Part shown: positions 43,798-50,506 of the stretch, piece by piece
Numbering within the stretch: position 1 is the stretch's first letter
Layout of the letters: each line of letters begins with the position of its first letter
NCBI GenBank assembly: GCA_016716635.1
Contig: JADJVZ010000013.1
Location: 1 to 64,000, forward strand
From: Micropruina sp.
GTDB lineage: Bacteria; Actinomycetota; Actinomycetes; Propionibacteriales; Propionibacteriaceae
Direction of reading: 5' to 3'
DNA length: 64,000 nt
Translations under genes and position numbers: made by a program
The notes under the pieces: model-generated
Database searches by the model: none
What the model saw: the letters and a program-made list of their open reading frames with translations, nothing else
What the model was told of the DNA's origin: nothing

Positions 43798-43808
43798 ATG
43801 GAGCCGCG

Positions 43809-44072
43809 ATGAAGATCGATGTCGAGCAGTCGAAGCTGGTCCTGAACCGCCTGCGCCGCGCGCAAGGTCAACTCGGTGCCGTGATCGGCATGATCGAAGA
43901 GGGCCGCGACTGCCGCGAGGTCGTCACCCAACTGGCGGCGGTCTCCAAGGCCATCGACCGGGCGGGTTTCAAGGTGCTCGCCAATTCGCTGCGCTCCTGC
44001 CTCGCCGACCCCGAGTCAAACACCGAGACCACAGAAGCCGACCTCGAGCGCCTGTTCATGTCTCTGGCCTAG
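43809..44072 (+). CDS. CsoR-family repressor, CstR-like persulfide sensor
   Basis: 87 residues, an all-helical DUF156/CsoR fold: LVLNRLRRAQGQLGAVIGMIEEGRDCREVVTQLAAVSKAIDRAGFKVLANSLRSCL. The two sensing cysteines are Cys35 and Cys64. Copper-sensing CsoR needs a His four residues before the second Cys; here that position is Ser60 (after Asn59), so copper binding is unlikely. A Cys/Cys persulfide switch as in CstR fits better. The start is ATG 43809 with GGAG six bases upstream. It follows the persulfide-reductase-type gene after 11 bp, and together with the palindrome at 42153 forms a self-contained sulfur-stress switch. Confidence 0.9.
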   Translation: MKIDVEQSKLVLNRLRRAQGQLGAVIGMIEEGRDCREVVTQLAAVSKAIDRAGFKVLANSLRSCLADPESNTETTEADLERLFMSLA

Positions 44073-44113
44073 TTTTCGATCGGACGGACGGGCTGCCGCA
44101 GCCCCGCCTTAGG
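44069..44113 (-). pseudogene. Relic of a GyrI-like gene 3' end
   Basis: The minus strand here encodes PKAGLRQPVRPIEN followed by a stop that overlaps the csoR-type stop. It closely resembles the C-terminus of the GyrI-like protein at 44826 (KTVLRQPVRPLEG). The shared bases CGGACGGGCTGCCGCAG occur at both places. It looks like the tail of a second, mostly lost, GyrI-like gene. Confidence 0.4.
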
Positions 44114-44165
44114 CCGTTGGTGGCGGCCAGACGCCCAGCCTGCGGATGTGAGGGGTTTCGGGGTG

Positions 44166-44268
44166 CCCCGCTGCTCATTATTTGACGCCGTTCCCGCCCG
44201 TCAAGGGCGCCTCCGGCGTCCCTTCGGGATGGCTCCGCCACCCTTGACTGCCAGGACCCCGGCGTCAG
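44166..44268 (+). repeat. Repeat B, copy B3
   Basis: Begins CCCCGCTGCTCATTATTTGA and runs collinear with B1 through CCCGTCAAGGGCGCC and CCACCCTTGACTGCCAGGA to CCCCGGCGTCAG, about 100 bp. The last 40 bp of B1 are not kept. It is followed by the C1 inverted repeat and A4, so this gap groups all three repeat types. Confidence 0.7.
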
Positions 44269-44345
44269 AGTTTTGCAGCCAAGGGTTCCCCCTCCACTTG
44301 GGCATACCAACTGGCGGCTATCGCGTCACGGCAAGGTGGCACCCC

Positions 44346-44459
44346 ACCGTCCCAACCGTCCCCCTTGTCCACCTTGCTGGCGGTAGTCGTCTTTGCTTGC
44401 GATATATCGGCAGCAAAGACGACTACCGCCAGCAAAGACGGGGGGACGGTTGGGACGGT
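44346..44459. repeat. Long inverted repeat, family C (copy C1)
   Basis: Outer arms ACCGTCCCAACCGTCCCCC (44346-44364) and its exact complement (44441-44459) match 19 of 19. Inner arms 44372-44397 and 44412-44437 match 25 of 26. The centre is a 14-base loop containing GATATATC. The total is 114 bp, able to form a very stable hairpin or cruciform. The inner 66 bp has a relative at 54371. It is non-coding. Confidence 0.85.
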
Positions 44460-44512
44460 CAGATGTGACGAGGGTGACGAGGTCGCTCCGAAGGGCAGGG
44501 GGCGTTGGCCCC

Positions 44513-44587
44513 ACCCAAATCGGGCTGAATTCGGCCCCTGAATTCTGTGGGGCGCATCAGCCCCGGAAATCAGCATGAATTGGGTGA
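44513..44587. repeat. Palindromic repeat, family A (copy A4, inverted)
   Basis: The reverse complement opens ACCCAATTCATGCTGATTTC and closes CAGCCCGATTTGGGTGG, as in A1 and A2. It contains an extra internal pair GGGGCTGATGCGCCCC. It lies in the 753-bp gap between the CsoR-family gene and the GyrI-like gene. From 44588 to 44825 no further feature was recognised. Confidence 0.6.
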
Positions 44588-44825
44588 GATTTGGCGACGG
44601 AAGCGGGTGGCCGTGGCCGAAACAGGCCGTTCTCGGCGAGGCCGGCGACGACCCATCCGTTCACATCCCCGACAGGGTCGCTCGCGGACGTCAGCTCCAC
44701 AACGGACCCTCACGGGGATGTAACCGTCAAACCCTGTGTTGCCCACCCCGAAACCACCCCCTCCCCAACTAACCGCCCGCACCACCCCGACGGAGGCGGC
44801 CAGCTGGCAGGCGCGCGAAGGCGTG

Positions 44826-45449
44826 CTAGCCCTCGAGCGGGCGGACGGGCTGCCGCAGAACTGTCTTTAACCGCTCCGCCGGGGTTCGGCGGGGATCACC
44901 GAGGTAGATCTCGTGATGAGGGCCATTCCAGGTGACGCCGAGGGCGGGCATGACCTCGTGATGCAGGCGCGAGAGCGTCGGGGCCTCTTCGTCATAACTG
45001 CCAATGTGCATGATCTGCAGGCATCGTCCCTCGTCGAGGTCCAGAACCCGAACATCGGCCACGCGGACGCCCGGCTTCTTCGCTGCGGCGCTCGCCCGCC
45101 CGGCGTCGATGTCCTCATCGCTGACCACATCGGGCAGGGGGATCAGCATCGTCCAGTCCCACTGGGTCTTCCGACGGTCCGCGAAGGCGGTGGGGTCGGG
45201 GCTCGACCACAGCCCCTCCAGCGGACCCGCGACGATGTCGTCACCCGTCCGACCACGCAAGGCGAACTTGACGCTGTACCCGACGGCGAACAGCGCCTCG
45301 ACCGCACTCGCGTACTCCGGCGCGGTGTTGGGATCACCGTGGCCGTCCACGGCGAGGTAGCGGATCGGCGGCACGAGCACCTCGGTGAAGTCTTTCGCCC
45401 CCGGACGATAGAGGTCTGGCCGGGCAGCTTTCAGGTCGATCTTCACCAC
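44826..45449 (-). CDS. GyrI-like small-molecule-binding domain protein
   Basis: 207 residues resembling stand-alone GyrI-like (SOUL/AraC effector-type) domains: MVKIDLKAARPDLYRPGAKDFTEVLVPPIRYLAVDGHGDPN at the start, then YASAVEALFAVGYSVKF, GLWSSPDPTAF, WDWTMLIPLPDVV and ALGVTWNGPHHEIYLGDPRRTPAERLKTVLRQPV. The 'LV(P)P..YL.VDG.G.PN' opening and 'HEIYL.DPRR..PE.L.TV.R.PV' ending are typical. Members bind hydrophobic small molecules or act as hydrolases of electrophiles; the ligand is unknown. It starts three bases after the DUF1801 stop, so the two are probably co-translated. Confidence 0.85.
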   Translation of the reverse strand: MVKIDLKAARPDLYRPGAKDFTEVLVPPIRYLAVDGHGDPNTAPEYASAVEALFAVGYSVKFALRGRTGDDIVAGPLEGLWSSPDPTAFADRRKTQWDWTMLIPLPDVVSDEDIDAGRASAAAKKPGVRVADVRVLDLDEGRCLQIMHIGSYDEEAPTLSRLHHEVMPALGVTWNGPHHEIYLGDPRRTPAERLKTVLRQPVRPLEG

Positions 45450-45452
45450 CGG

Positions 45453-45833
45453 TTACGCATCCGCGGACGGGGTGGAGTTCCGGGGCTTTTTGGCCTTGGC
45501 GCGCTGCTGCGCCTCCCGGAACTGGACGATCCGCGTGATCAGTTCGATCGGCAGCTCGTCCTCGAGCCGGAACTGGATCGTGCCCTTGGAGTGGACGTAG
45601 CCACCCAGTTCATCCTCGAAGGCGGCAACCCCATCAGCGCCCGGGAAGATGCTGACGTGCTCCTTGAAGCCGGCGATGTGGACCATGTTGCCGTTGAGCG
45701 TCCAGGTGGGGATTCCGTAGCCGATCTTTTCGCTGGCGTCCGGCACCAACGTCCGGATCAGGTCACACATCTGGATCAACAGCTCGCGCCGACGTCCGTC
45801 CGTTTGGTCGATGTAGTCGTCGATCACCGTCAT
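45453..45833 (-). CDS. DUF1801 (YdhG/frataxin-like) family protein
   Basis: 126 residues from ATG 45833. Typical segments are IDDYIDQTDGRRRELLIQMCDLIRTLVPDASEKIGYGIPTWTLNGNMVHIAGFKEHVSIFPG and SKGTIQFRLEDELPIELITRIVQFRE. The family has a frataxin/CyaY-like fold and some members are described as iron-binding; a role here is not established. The C-terminal 20 residues are Lys/Arg/Ala-rich. It is paired with the GyrI-like gene and divergent from the membrane protein at 45879, with 45 bp between the starts. Confidence 0.87.
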   Translation of the reverse strand: MTVIDDYIDQTDGRRRELLIQMCDLIRTLVPDASEKIGYGIPTWTLNGNMVHIAGFKEHVSIFPGADGVAAFEDELGGYVHSKGTIQFRLEDELPIELITRIVQFREAQQRAKAKKPRNSTPSADA

Positions 45834-45878
45834 GGACCCATTTTCGGGGCGCACCCCGAGTGAAGCTAGCCTGAACCG

Positions 45879-47093
45879 GTGCGTCTTGTTGTCCGAGCCA
45901 GTTCTTGGCTGCGCTCTCGCGGTGCGCGGCAGGTCATCGCACTGACCGTTCTGGGCTTCGCCACTTTCCGCGCCACGGCCTCCTACGTCGTGCAGCTGAA
46001 GCTGGGCGGCGAACCGTTCCAAACCGGCGACTGGTTCATCAACTACTCGGGTGGGTTCGTCCGACGGGGGCTCTTCGGATACCTGCTTTTCAAGCCGGGG
46101 CTCTCCCCCACCTGGACACTCCTCACGCTGGCGCTCGTCCAGTTCGGTTGCTACGCCCTCACCTACGCGGCCTTCCTGCAATTCCTGCGTCGCTCCGATT
46201 GGTCATGGGTCGCGATTGCGATGGTGTGTGGCCCAGCCGGATTGTCGTTCATTGGGTACGACGTGCTCGGTGGGTTTCGGAAGGAAATTCTGGCTTTTGC
46301 CGTGATGGCGATCCTGCTCCAGGCCGGGCGATCGGCCCGACGCTCCACCTGGCTGGCGTGGACCGCGGTGGCGGGGGTGGGCTGGGTCTTAGCGGTGTTC
46401 TCGTGGGAGGGCGTGGTGTTCATGCTGCCCGCCTTGGCCTTCCTCATCCTCCTGCCGTTGAGGGGCGAGGCCCGCCGGGCCACCGGCATCCCCACGGCCT
46501 GGAAATGGTCCGCGCTGGCGGTGTTCACCCTCATCGCGGCCATCGGTGCCCTCGCGGCGGCCAAGTACAGCGGCTCGCACGACGTGATGCTCACCATCTG
46601 CGAAAGCGTCCGTGCGCGCCACCTGGGAGGCGAGAACATCTGCGCTGGAGGCATCTCGGCGCTGGACTGGACCATGAGTCAATCCATCGACTACGTGGCT
46701 CGATCCTTCCCGATGTACTACAACTACCTCCCGTTGTTCCTGCTGGCGGTGCTGCCGTTTCTCACGACCGAATGGTTCAGGCGTCAGTGGCCCTGGTTCC
46801 TGCTGCTCTTCCTGGGCACGCTGCCGCTGTATGTCATCGCGATCGACTACGGACGGTGGATCCACATCCTCGTCATCGAAGCCGTGTTCTGCTTCATCGC
46901 CAGCCCCGGGACGGAGCGCGAGCGTCCTTCCGCGTGGAACTGGCTGGCAACCTGTCTCTACGTGGGCGCGTGGGGCTTGCCCCGGTATGTGCAGTTGGGG
47001 TCCCCGCAATGGACGCCGTTCTCATTCGCCTCAGCCGTCGCCGACCTGAACAACTACTGGACGGCGCTCCAGGCGGATTGGCAGCGCCGCTGA
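45879..47093 (+). CDS. Polytopic membrane protein of unknown function
   Basis: 404 residues with nine or ten hydrophobic helices. An early periplasmic-type segment, GGEPFQTGDWFINYSGGFVRRGLFGYLLF, lies before the second helix, and IDYGRWIHILVIEAVF near the end. Such 'D..NYSGGFVRRGL' proteins are annotated as hypothetical or glycosyltransferase/polymerase-like in several phyla. A glycan-related role is possible but unproven. GTG 45879 is the first start in frame. It lies directly upstream of rpsF with a 138-bp leader between; it is not a usual member of the ribosomal operon. Confidence 0.7.
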   Translation: MRLVVRASSWLRSRGARQVIALTVLGFATFRATASYVVQLKLGGEPFQTGDWFINYSGGFVRRGLFGYLLFKPGLSPTWTLLTLALVQFGCYALTYAAFLQFLRRSDWSWVAIAMVCGPAGLSFIGYDVLGGFRKEILAFAVMAILLQAGRSARRSTWLAWTAVAGVGWVLAVFSWEGVVFMLPALAFLILLPLRGEARRATGIPTAWKWSALAVFTLIAAIGALAAAKYSGSHDVMLTICESVRARHLGGENICAGGISALDWTMSQSIDYVARSFPMYYNYLPLFLLAVLPFLTTEWFRRQWPWFLLLFLGTLPLYVIAIDYGRWIHILVIEAVFCFIASPGTERERPSAWNWLATCLYVGAWGLPRYVQLGSPQWTPFSFASAVADLNNYWTALQADWQRR

Positions 47094-47180
47094 CGCACCC
47101 CACGTCGATTACCGTCCGCGCGGACGAGCCAGGTAACGTTAGCTGGGCTGCCCTTTGTGGCAGCGGCATTACGCCCTCCT

Positions 47181-47201
47181 GCCATGGGAGAGACCCATGG
47201 C
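47181..47201 (+). promoter_or_regulatory. Leader hairpin upstream of rpsF
   Basis: GCCATGGG and CCCATGGC pair perfectly around AGAGA. The hairpin ends 13 bases before a GAGGAGG ribosome site (about 47214-47220). It may take part in S6 or S18 feedback control, but the sequence is not a clear match to the described S6:S18 leader motif. Confidence 0.4.
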
Positions 47202-47231
47202 CGCTCTAGTCCAGAGGAGGTGAGTTCGCGT

Positions 47232-47525
47232 ATGCGTCCGTACGAAATCATGGTCATCATCGACCCTGAGGTTGATGATCGTCAGGTTGCGGCTGTCTAC
47301 ACCAAGGCCCTTGAAGGCCTTGAGAAGGCTGGCGGCACCATCGATAACGTCGAGCTCTGGGGTCGGCGAAAGCTGGCCTACGAGATCAAGAAGAAGGCCG
47401 AAGCTACGTACGTGGTCATCAACGTGACCGCGGAACCGGCCCAGGTGAAGGAAATGGATCGTCAGTACACCCTGAACGAGAAGATCCTTCGCACCAAGGT
47501 GATCCGACCGGATCTCCACAAGTAA
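47232..47525 (+). CDS. rpsF: 30S ribosomal protein S6
   Basis: 97 residues, full length for actinobacteria: MRPYEIMVIIDPEVDDRQVAAVYTKALEGLEKAGGTIDNVELWGRRKLAYEIKKKAEATYVVINV, then LRTKVIRPDLHK. S6 binds 16S rRNA with S18 in the platform of the small subunit. ATG 47232 is chosen because of the GAGGAGG site about 11 bases upstream and the standard N-terminus. It is the first gene of the rpsF-ssb-rpsR-rplI operon. Confidence 0.98.
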   Translation: MRPYEIMVIIDPEVDDRQVAAVYTKALEGLEKAGGTIDNVELWGRRKLAYEIKKKAEATYVVINVTAEPAQVKEMDRQYTLNEKILRTKVIRPDLHK

Positions 47526-47545
47526 CGCACTACTACCTCTAGGAA

Positions 47546-47565
47546 CTGTCAGGGTGACCTGACAG
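47546..47565 (+). promoter_or_regulatory. Hairpin between rpsF and ssb
   Basis: CTGTCAGG-GTGA-CCTGACAG: a perfect 8-bp stem closed by a GNRA-type tetraloop. No T-tract follows. It may stabilise or separate the rpsF message from ssb, as in operons where ribosomal and replication genes need different levels. Confidence 0.5.
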
Positions 47566-47606
47566 GCTGACTAGTGGTTGTACACGTCCGATCTGAAAGA
47601 ACTCCC

Positions 47607-48116
47607 ATGGCAGGCGAAACCATCGTCACGATCGTCGGCAATCTGACCGCCGACCCTGAGCTGCGCTTCACCCCGTCGGGGGCGCCGGTGGCCAACTTCA
47701 CTGTTGCCTCCACGCCCCGCACATTCGACCGCGCAAGCAGCGAATGGAAGGACGGCGATGCCATGTTCCTCAATTGCTCGGTGTGGCGTCAGGCCGCCGA
47801 GAACGTCGCCGAATCCCTCACCAAGGGCATGCGGGTCGTCGTTCAAGGCCGACTGAAGTCCCGCTCTTACGAAACCCGTGAGGGCGAGAAGCGCACCGTG
47901 TTTGAGATCGAGGTCGAAGAAGTCGGTCCCTCCCTGCGGTACGCGTCCGCCAAGGTCAACCGGAACTCCGGTGGTGGCTCTGGCGGCGGCGGTTACGACC
48001 GCGGTGGCTCCTCAACCGGCGGCTCCTCGTGGGGTTCGTCTGACGGGGGCCAGGGTGCACGTCCGGCGGCAGCCGATCCCTGGGCTTCGGCCCAGTCGGA
48101 CGAACCGCCGTTCTGA
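47607..48116 (+). CDS. ssb: Single-stranded DNA-binding protein
   Basis: 169 residues. The OB-fold fills residues 1-115 (GETIVTIVGNLTADPELRFTPSGAPVANFTVASTPRTF ... DAMFLNCSVWRQAAENVAESLTKGMRVVVQGRLKSRSYETREGEKRTVFEIEVEEVGPSLRYA). A Gly/Ser-rich linker follows, ending in the acidic tip DEPPF that recruits replication and repair partners. Its place between rpsF and rpsR is the standard bacterial order. The start is ATG 47607; GTG 47574 in frame has no better site. Confidence 0.97.
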   Translation: MAGETIVTIVGNLTADPELRFTPSGAPVANFTVASTPRTFDRASSEWKDGDAMFLNCSVWRQAAENVAESLTKGMRVVVQGRLKSRSYETREGEKRTVFEIEVEEVGPSLRYASAKVNRNSGGGSGGGGYDRGGSSTGGSSWGSSDGGQGARPAAADPWASAQSDEPPF

Positions 48117-48235
48117 TCCACCGGGAGCCTCGTCCAGCCGTGCGGACTCACGTCCGTCGGTAAGGCACATTCCGGCGCAAGCCGGGCTTTCATCGTGACG
48201 CCTGCGGGCGTCCACCTATCCAGGAGAGCACCACA

Positions 48236-48475
48236 ATGGCCTCATTCCAACGCAAGCCGATTAACAAGAAGAAGCTTGCACCCGCCAAGGCGATCCGAGT
48301 CGGCCACGTCGACTACAAGGACGTCGTCACCTTGCGCAAGTTCATCTCCGAGCGCGGCAAGATCCGCGCCCGCCGCGTCACGGGCCTGTCGGTCCAGGAG
48401 CAGCGGATGATCGCCATCGCGATCAAGAACGCCCGCGAGGTCGCCCTGCTTCCCTACGCCTCCGGCGCCCGCTGA
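48236..48475 (+). CDS. rpsR: 30S ribosomal protein S18
   Basis: 79 residues with the S18 core VDYKDVVTLRKFISERGKIRARRVTGLSVQEQRMIAIAIKNAREVALLPY. The N-terminal zinc cysteines found in C+ forms of S18 are absent, so this is a C- form that does not depend on zinc. It follows ssb after 119 bp with AGGAG (about 48220-48226) before ATG 48236, and precedes rplI by 17 bp. Confidence 0.97.
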   Translation: MASFQRKPINKKKLAPAKAIRVGHVDYKDVVTLRKFISERGKIRARRVTGLSVQEQRMIAIAIKNAREVALLPYASGAR

Positions 48476-48492
48476 GAAAGAGACGGTTCACC

Positions 48493-48939
48493 ATGAAACT
48501 CATTCTCACGGGGGCGGTCGATCACCTGGGTATCCCCGGTGACGTCGTCGAGGTCAAGGACGGCTACGGCCGCAACTACCTGCTGCCCCGCGGGTTCGCC
48601 ATTCGGTGGACGCGTGGAGCCGAGAAGCAGATCGAAGGCATCAAGCGGGCACGTGACGCTCGCGAGATTCGCGGCGCGGATCACGCCAAGGAGGTGCGCA
48701 CGCAACTCGAAGAGCTGGCGGTCGTCCTCACGGCGCGCGCTTCGGCGACCGGCGCCCTTTACGGCTCGGTGACCACCTCTGAGGTTGTCGCCGCGGTCAA
48801 GAAGGCCGGCGGCCCCGCCCTCGACAAGCGTGCGGTCGTGATCACCAAGCCGATCAAGGCTGTCGGTAAGCACACCGTCGGCATCAAGCTGCACGACGCA
48901 GTGGCCGCCCACATCTCTGTGGACGTTGTCGCTGCGTAA
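48493..48939 (+). CDS. rplI: 50S ribosomal protein L9
   Basis: 148 residues with the N-terminal rRNA-binding domain MKLILTGAVDHLGIPGDVVEVKDGYGRNYLLPRGFAIRWT, a connecting helix (residues about 41-75) and the C-terminal domain GALYGSVTTSEVVAAVKKAGGPALDKRAVVI. L9 binds near the L1 stalk and helps keep the reading frame. It ends the operon, followed by a strong terminator 11 bp later. Confidence 0.97.
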   Translation: MKLILTGAVDHLGIPGDVVEVKDGYGRNYLLPRGFAIRWTRGAEKQIEGIKRARDAREIRGADHAKEVRTQLEELAVVLTARASATGALYGSVTTSEVVAAVKKAGGPALDKRAVVITKPIKAVGKHTVGIKLHDAVAAHISVDVVAA

Positions 48940-48950
48940 GCAGTCCAATG

Positions 48951-48990
48951 ACAAAAGGGTCGGACGCTTGTCGTCCGGCCCTTTTGTCGT
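48951..48990 (+). terminator. Rho-independent terminator after rplI
   Basis: ACAAAAGGGTCGGAC (48951-48965) pairs with GTCCGGCCCTTTTGT (48973-48987) with one G-U pair and a 7-base loop. T-rich sequence lies in and after the right arm (CTTTTGTCGTTTCTTCC). It closes the ribosomal operon. Confidence 0.85.
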
Positions 48991-49032
48991 TTCTTCCCCG
49001 CGGCGCACACCGCCTGCACCTATCCTGTGGCC

Positions 49033-49839
49033 ATGACAGAGCCCAGCGCGCCGCAGCCAGCCCCAGGCGAGGACACCGCCGAGCCGGGACAGGCCGGGGT
49101 CTACGTCGCCCTCGGTGTGGCGCTCTTGATCTTCCTGTTGGGCGGGGTGATGCACCTGTTAGAAAGCAAACCGAACCCCGCAGTCACCACCACACCCACC
49201 CCGTCGGCGTCCGCCTCGGCCACGGCAGGAACGAATCAACCTGTCGGCCCGTCCGACACCCTGGAGTCGGGCGACCTTTCGGCCATGCCCCACGGAAACT
49301 CCGTCTCCAATGGGAAGTTCGCCTACTCGACCAACGCCTTGGCATCGCCGGCCAAGACCGGCGACGTGAAGAACTTCATCGTTCGGGTCGAAACCGGCCT
49401 CAAACTCAGCGCCAATGACATCGCCAAACAGGTCGGGGCCACGCTCTCTGACGACCGCAGCTGGGGAGCGGGCGGCGCCTTCCGCTTCAACGCCGTGACC
49501 AACCCCGCGAAGGCTGACTTCGCGGTCTACGTGGTCACTCCGGGGCAGGCGGACGGTTTCTGCGCCCCCATCGCCACTCAGATGACGTGGAACTGCCTTG
49601 CGGGCAACCGGATCGTGCTCAACTCGGACCGCTGGACGCTCGGCGCGCCCGGTTTCGTGCCCGACGCCGCCGACACCGCAGCCCTGACCAACTACCGGAC
49701 GTACCTGATCAACCACATGGTGGGGCACTGGTTAGGGCACAAACACGAGACCTGCACCTCGGCAGGCTCCCGAGCACCGATCATGCTTCAGCAGGATCAG
49801 AACCTGAACGGCTGCACACCCTCACAGTGGGTGCGCTGA
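49033..49839 (+). CDS. DUF3152 family protein with altered HExxH-like motif
   Basis: 268 residues. A short acidic cytoplasmic N-terminus and one membrane helix (GVYVALGVALLIFLLGGVMHLL) are followed by a Thr/Ser/Pro linker and an extracytoplasmic DUF3152 domain (VRVETGLKLSANDIAKQVGATLSDDRSW ... CLAGNRIVLNSDRW). The domain ends in a metalloprotease-like metal site, NHMVGHWLGHKHETC, then APIMLQQDQNLNGCTPSQW. In the family as I know it this site reads NHEVGHxLGHxH; here the catalytic Glu is Met while the histidines remain. Metal may still bind, but hydrolysis is doubtful. It stands alone after the ribosomal terminator. Confidence 0.82.
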   Translation: MTEPSAPQPAPGEDTAEPGQAGVYVALGVALLIFLLGGVMHLLESKPNPAVTTTPTPSASASATAGTNQPVGPSDTLESGDLSAMPHGNSVSNGKFAYSTNALASPAKTGDVKNFIVRVETGLKLSANDIAKQVGATLSDDRSWGAGGAFRFNAVTNPAKADFAVYVVTPGQADGFCAPIATQMTWNCLAGNRIVLNSDRWTLGAPGFVPDAADTAALTNYRTYLINHMVGHWLGHKHETCTSAGSRAPIMLQQDQNLNGCTPSQWVR

Positions 49840-49900
49840 AGAATCGGGTGCGCGAAAGAATCACGCGCACCCGCTGGCACCTCAGTGCCTGAAAGCGCTC

Positions 49901-50395
49901 CTACTTGCAGCCCGGGATGACGCACGTGGGCGGAGTCGAGAGCACCGTGTACGTGTGCGAGAAGTCCGGGTGCGGATTCGGGTCGCCTCCAGCGGCCAAC
50001 GTGTGCCCCCACGACAACGTGAGGGTGAAGTCGAAGGTTTGGTTCGCGCTGGCCGAGGCGTCCGCCTGAAAGGTCATCGTCCGACAACCCGGGAGGATCT
50101 CGAAGGTCGGGACGGGGCTGACGTTGGTGAGCGTCAAGTTGGTGCCTGCCGTCGTGTACGTCACCGAATAGACGTAGATCGGCTCAGCACCGTTGTTGCA
50201 CACCGTGAAGGTGAACAGGTAGCCCTTGGGGAAAATGGCGCACGAATTGCCTGGGCTCTTGCACTGGCCGAGGAGGGTCAGCGTTGGCGGCGGCGTCGAC
50301 GCAGCCATCGATGGCGCGGCGCTCACCAGAGCAATTGCGGGCACACTCCATGCTGCTCCGGCAGCAAGAGTGCGTCGTTTGATGACACGTTCCAT
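49901..50395 (-). CDS. Exported protein with WSVPAIA-type signal
   Basis: 164 residues. The N-terminus MERVIKRRTLAAGAAWSVPAIALVSAAPSMAAS is the 'RRxxxxGAAWsvPaia' signal peptide of many small actinobacterial exported proteins; the Arg pair may direct it to Tat. The mature part is beta-rich (LTLTNVSPVPTFEILPGCRTMTFQADASASANQTFDFTLTLSW) and has six cysteines, likely disulfide-bonded, with a C-terminal CVIPGCK. No catalytic motif is visible. It could be a pilin-like or surface adhesin subunit. It lies 112 bp downstream of the PBP stop on the same strand. Confidence 0.75.
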   Translation of the reverse strand: MERVIKRRTLAAGAAWSVPAIALVSAAPSMAASTPPPTLTLLGQCKSPGNSCAIFPKGYLFTFTVCNNGAEPIYVYSVTYTTAGTNLTLTNVSPVPTFEILPGCRTMTFQADASASANQTFDFTLTLSWGHTLAAGGDPNPHPDFSHTYTVLSTPPTCVIPGCK

Positions 50396-50506
50396 TGGTG
50401 GGGGCCCCTCGTTAGACGTTCTCGATTGAACCTAACAGCGAGGAGGGTCTTGGTATAGCCCACATACCTAGGTAACCCTACGTAGTTATATATCTGACTA
50501 AACGGG

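Noticed and set aside
43809..44072. Copper-sensing CsoR
   Set aside because: The His ligand four residues before the second Cys is Ser, and neighbours are persulfide enzymes rather than copper transporters.
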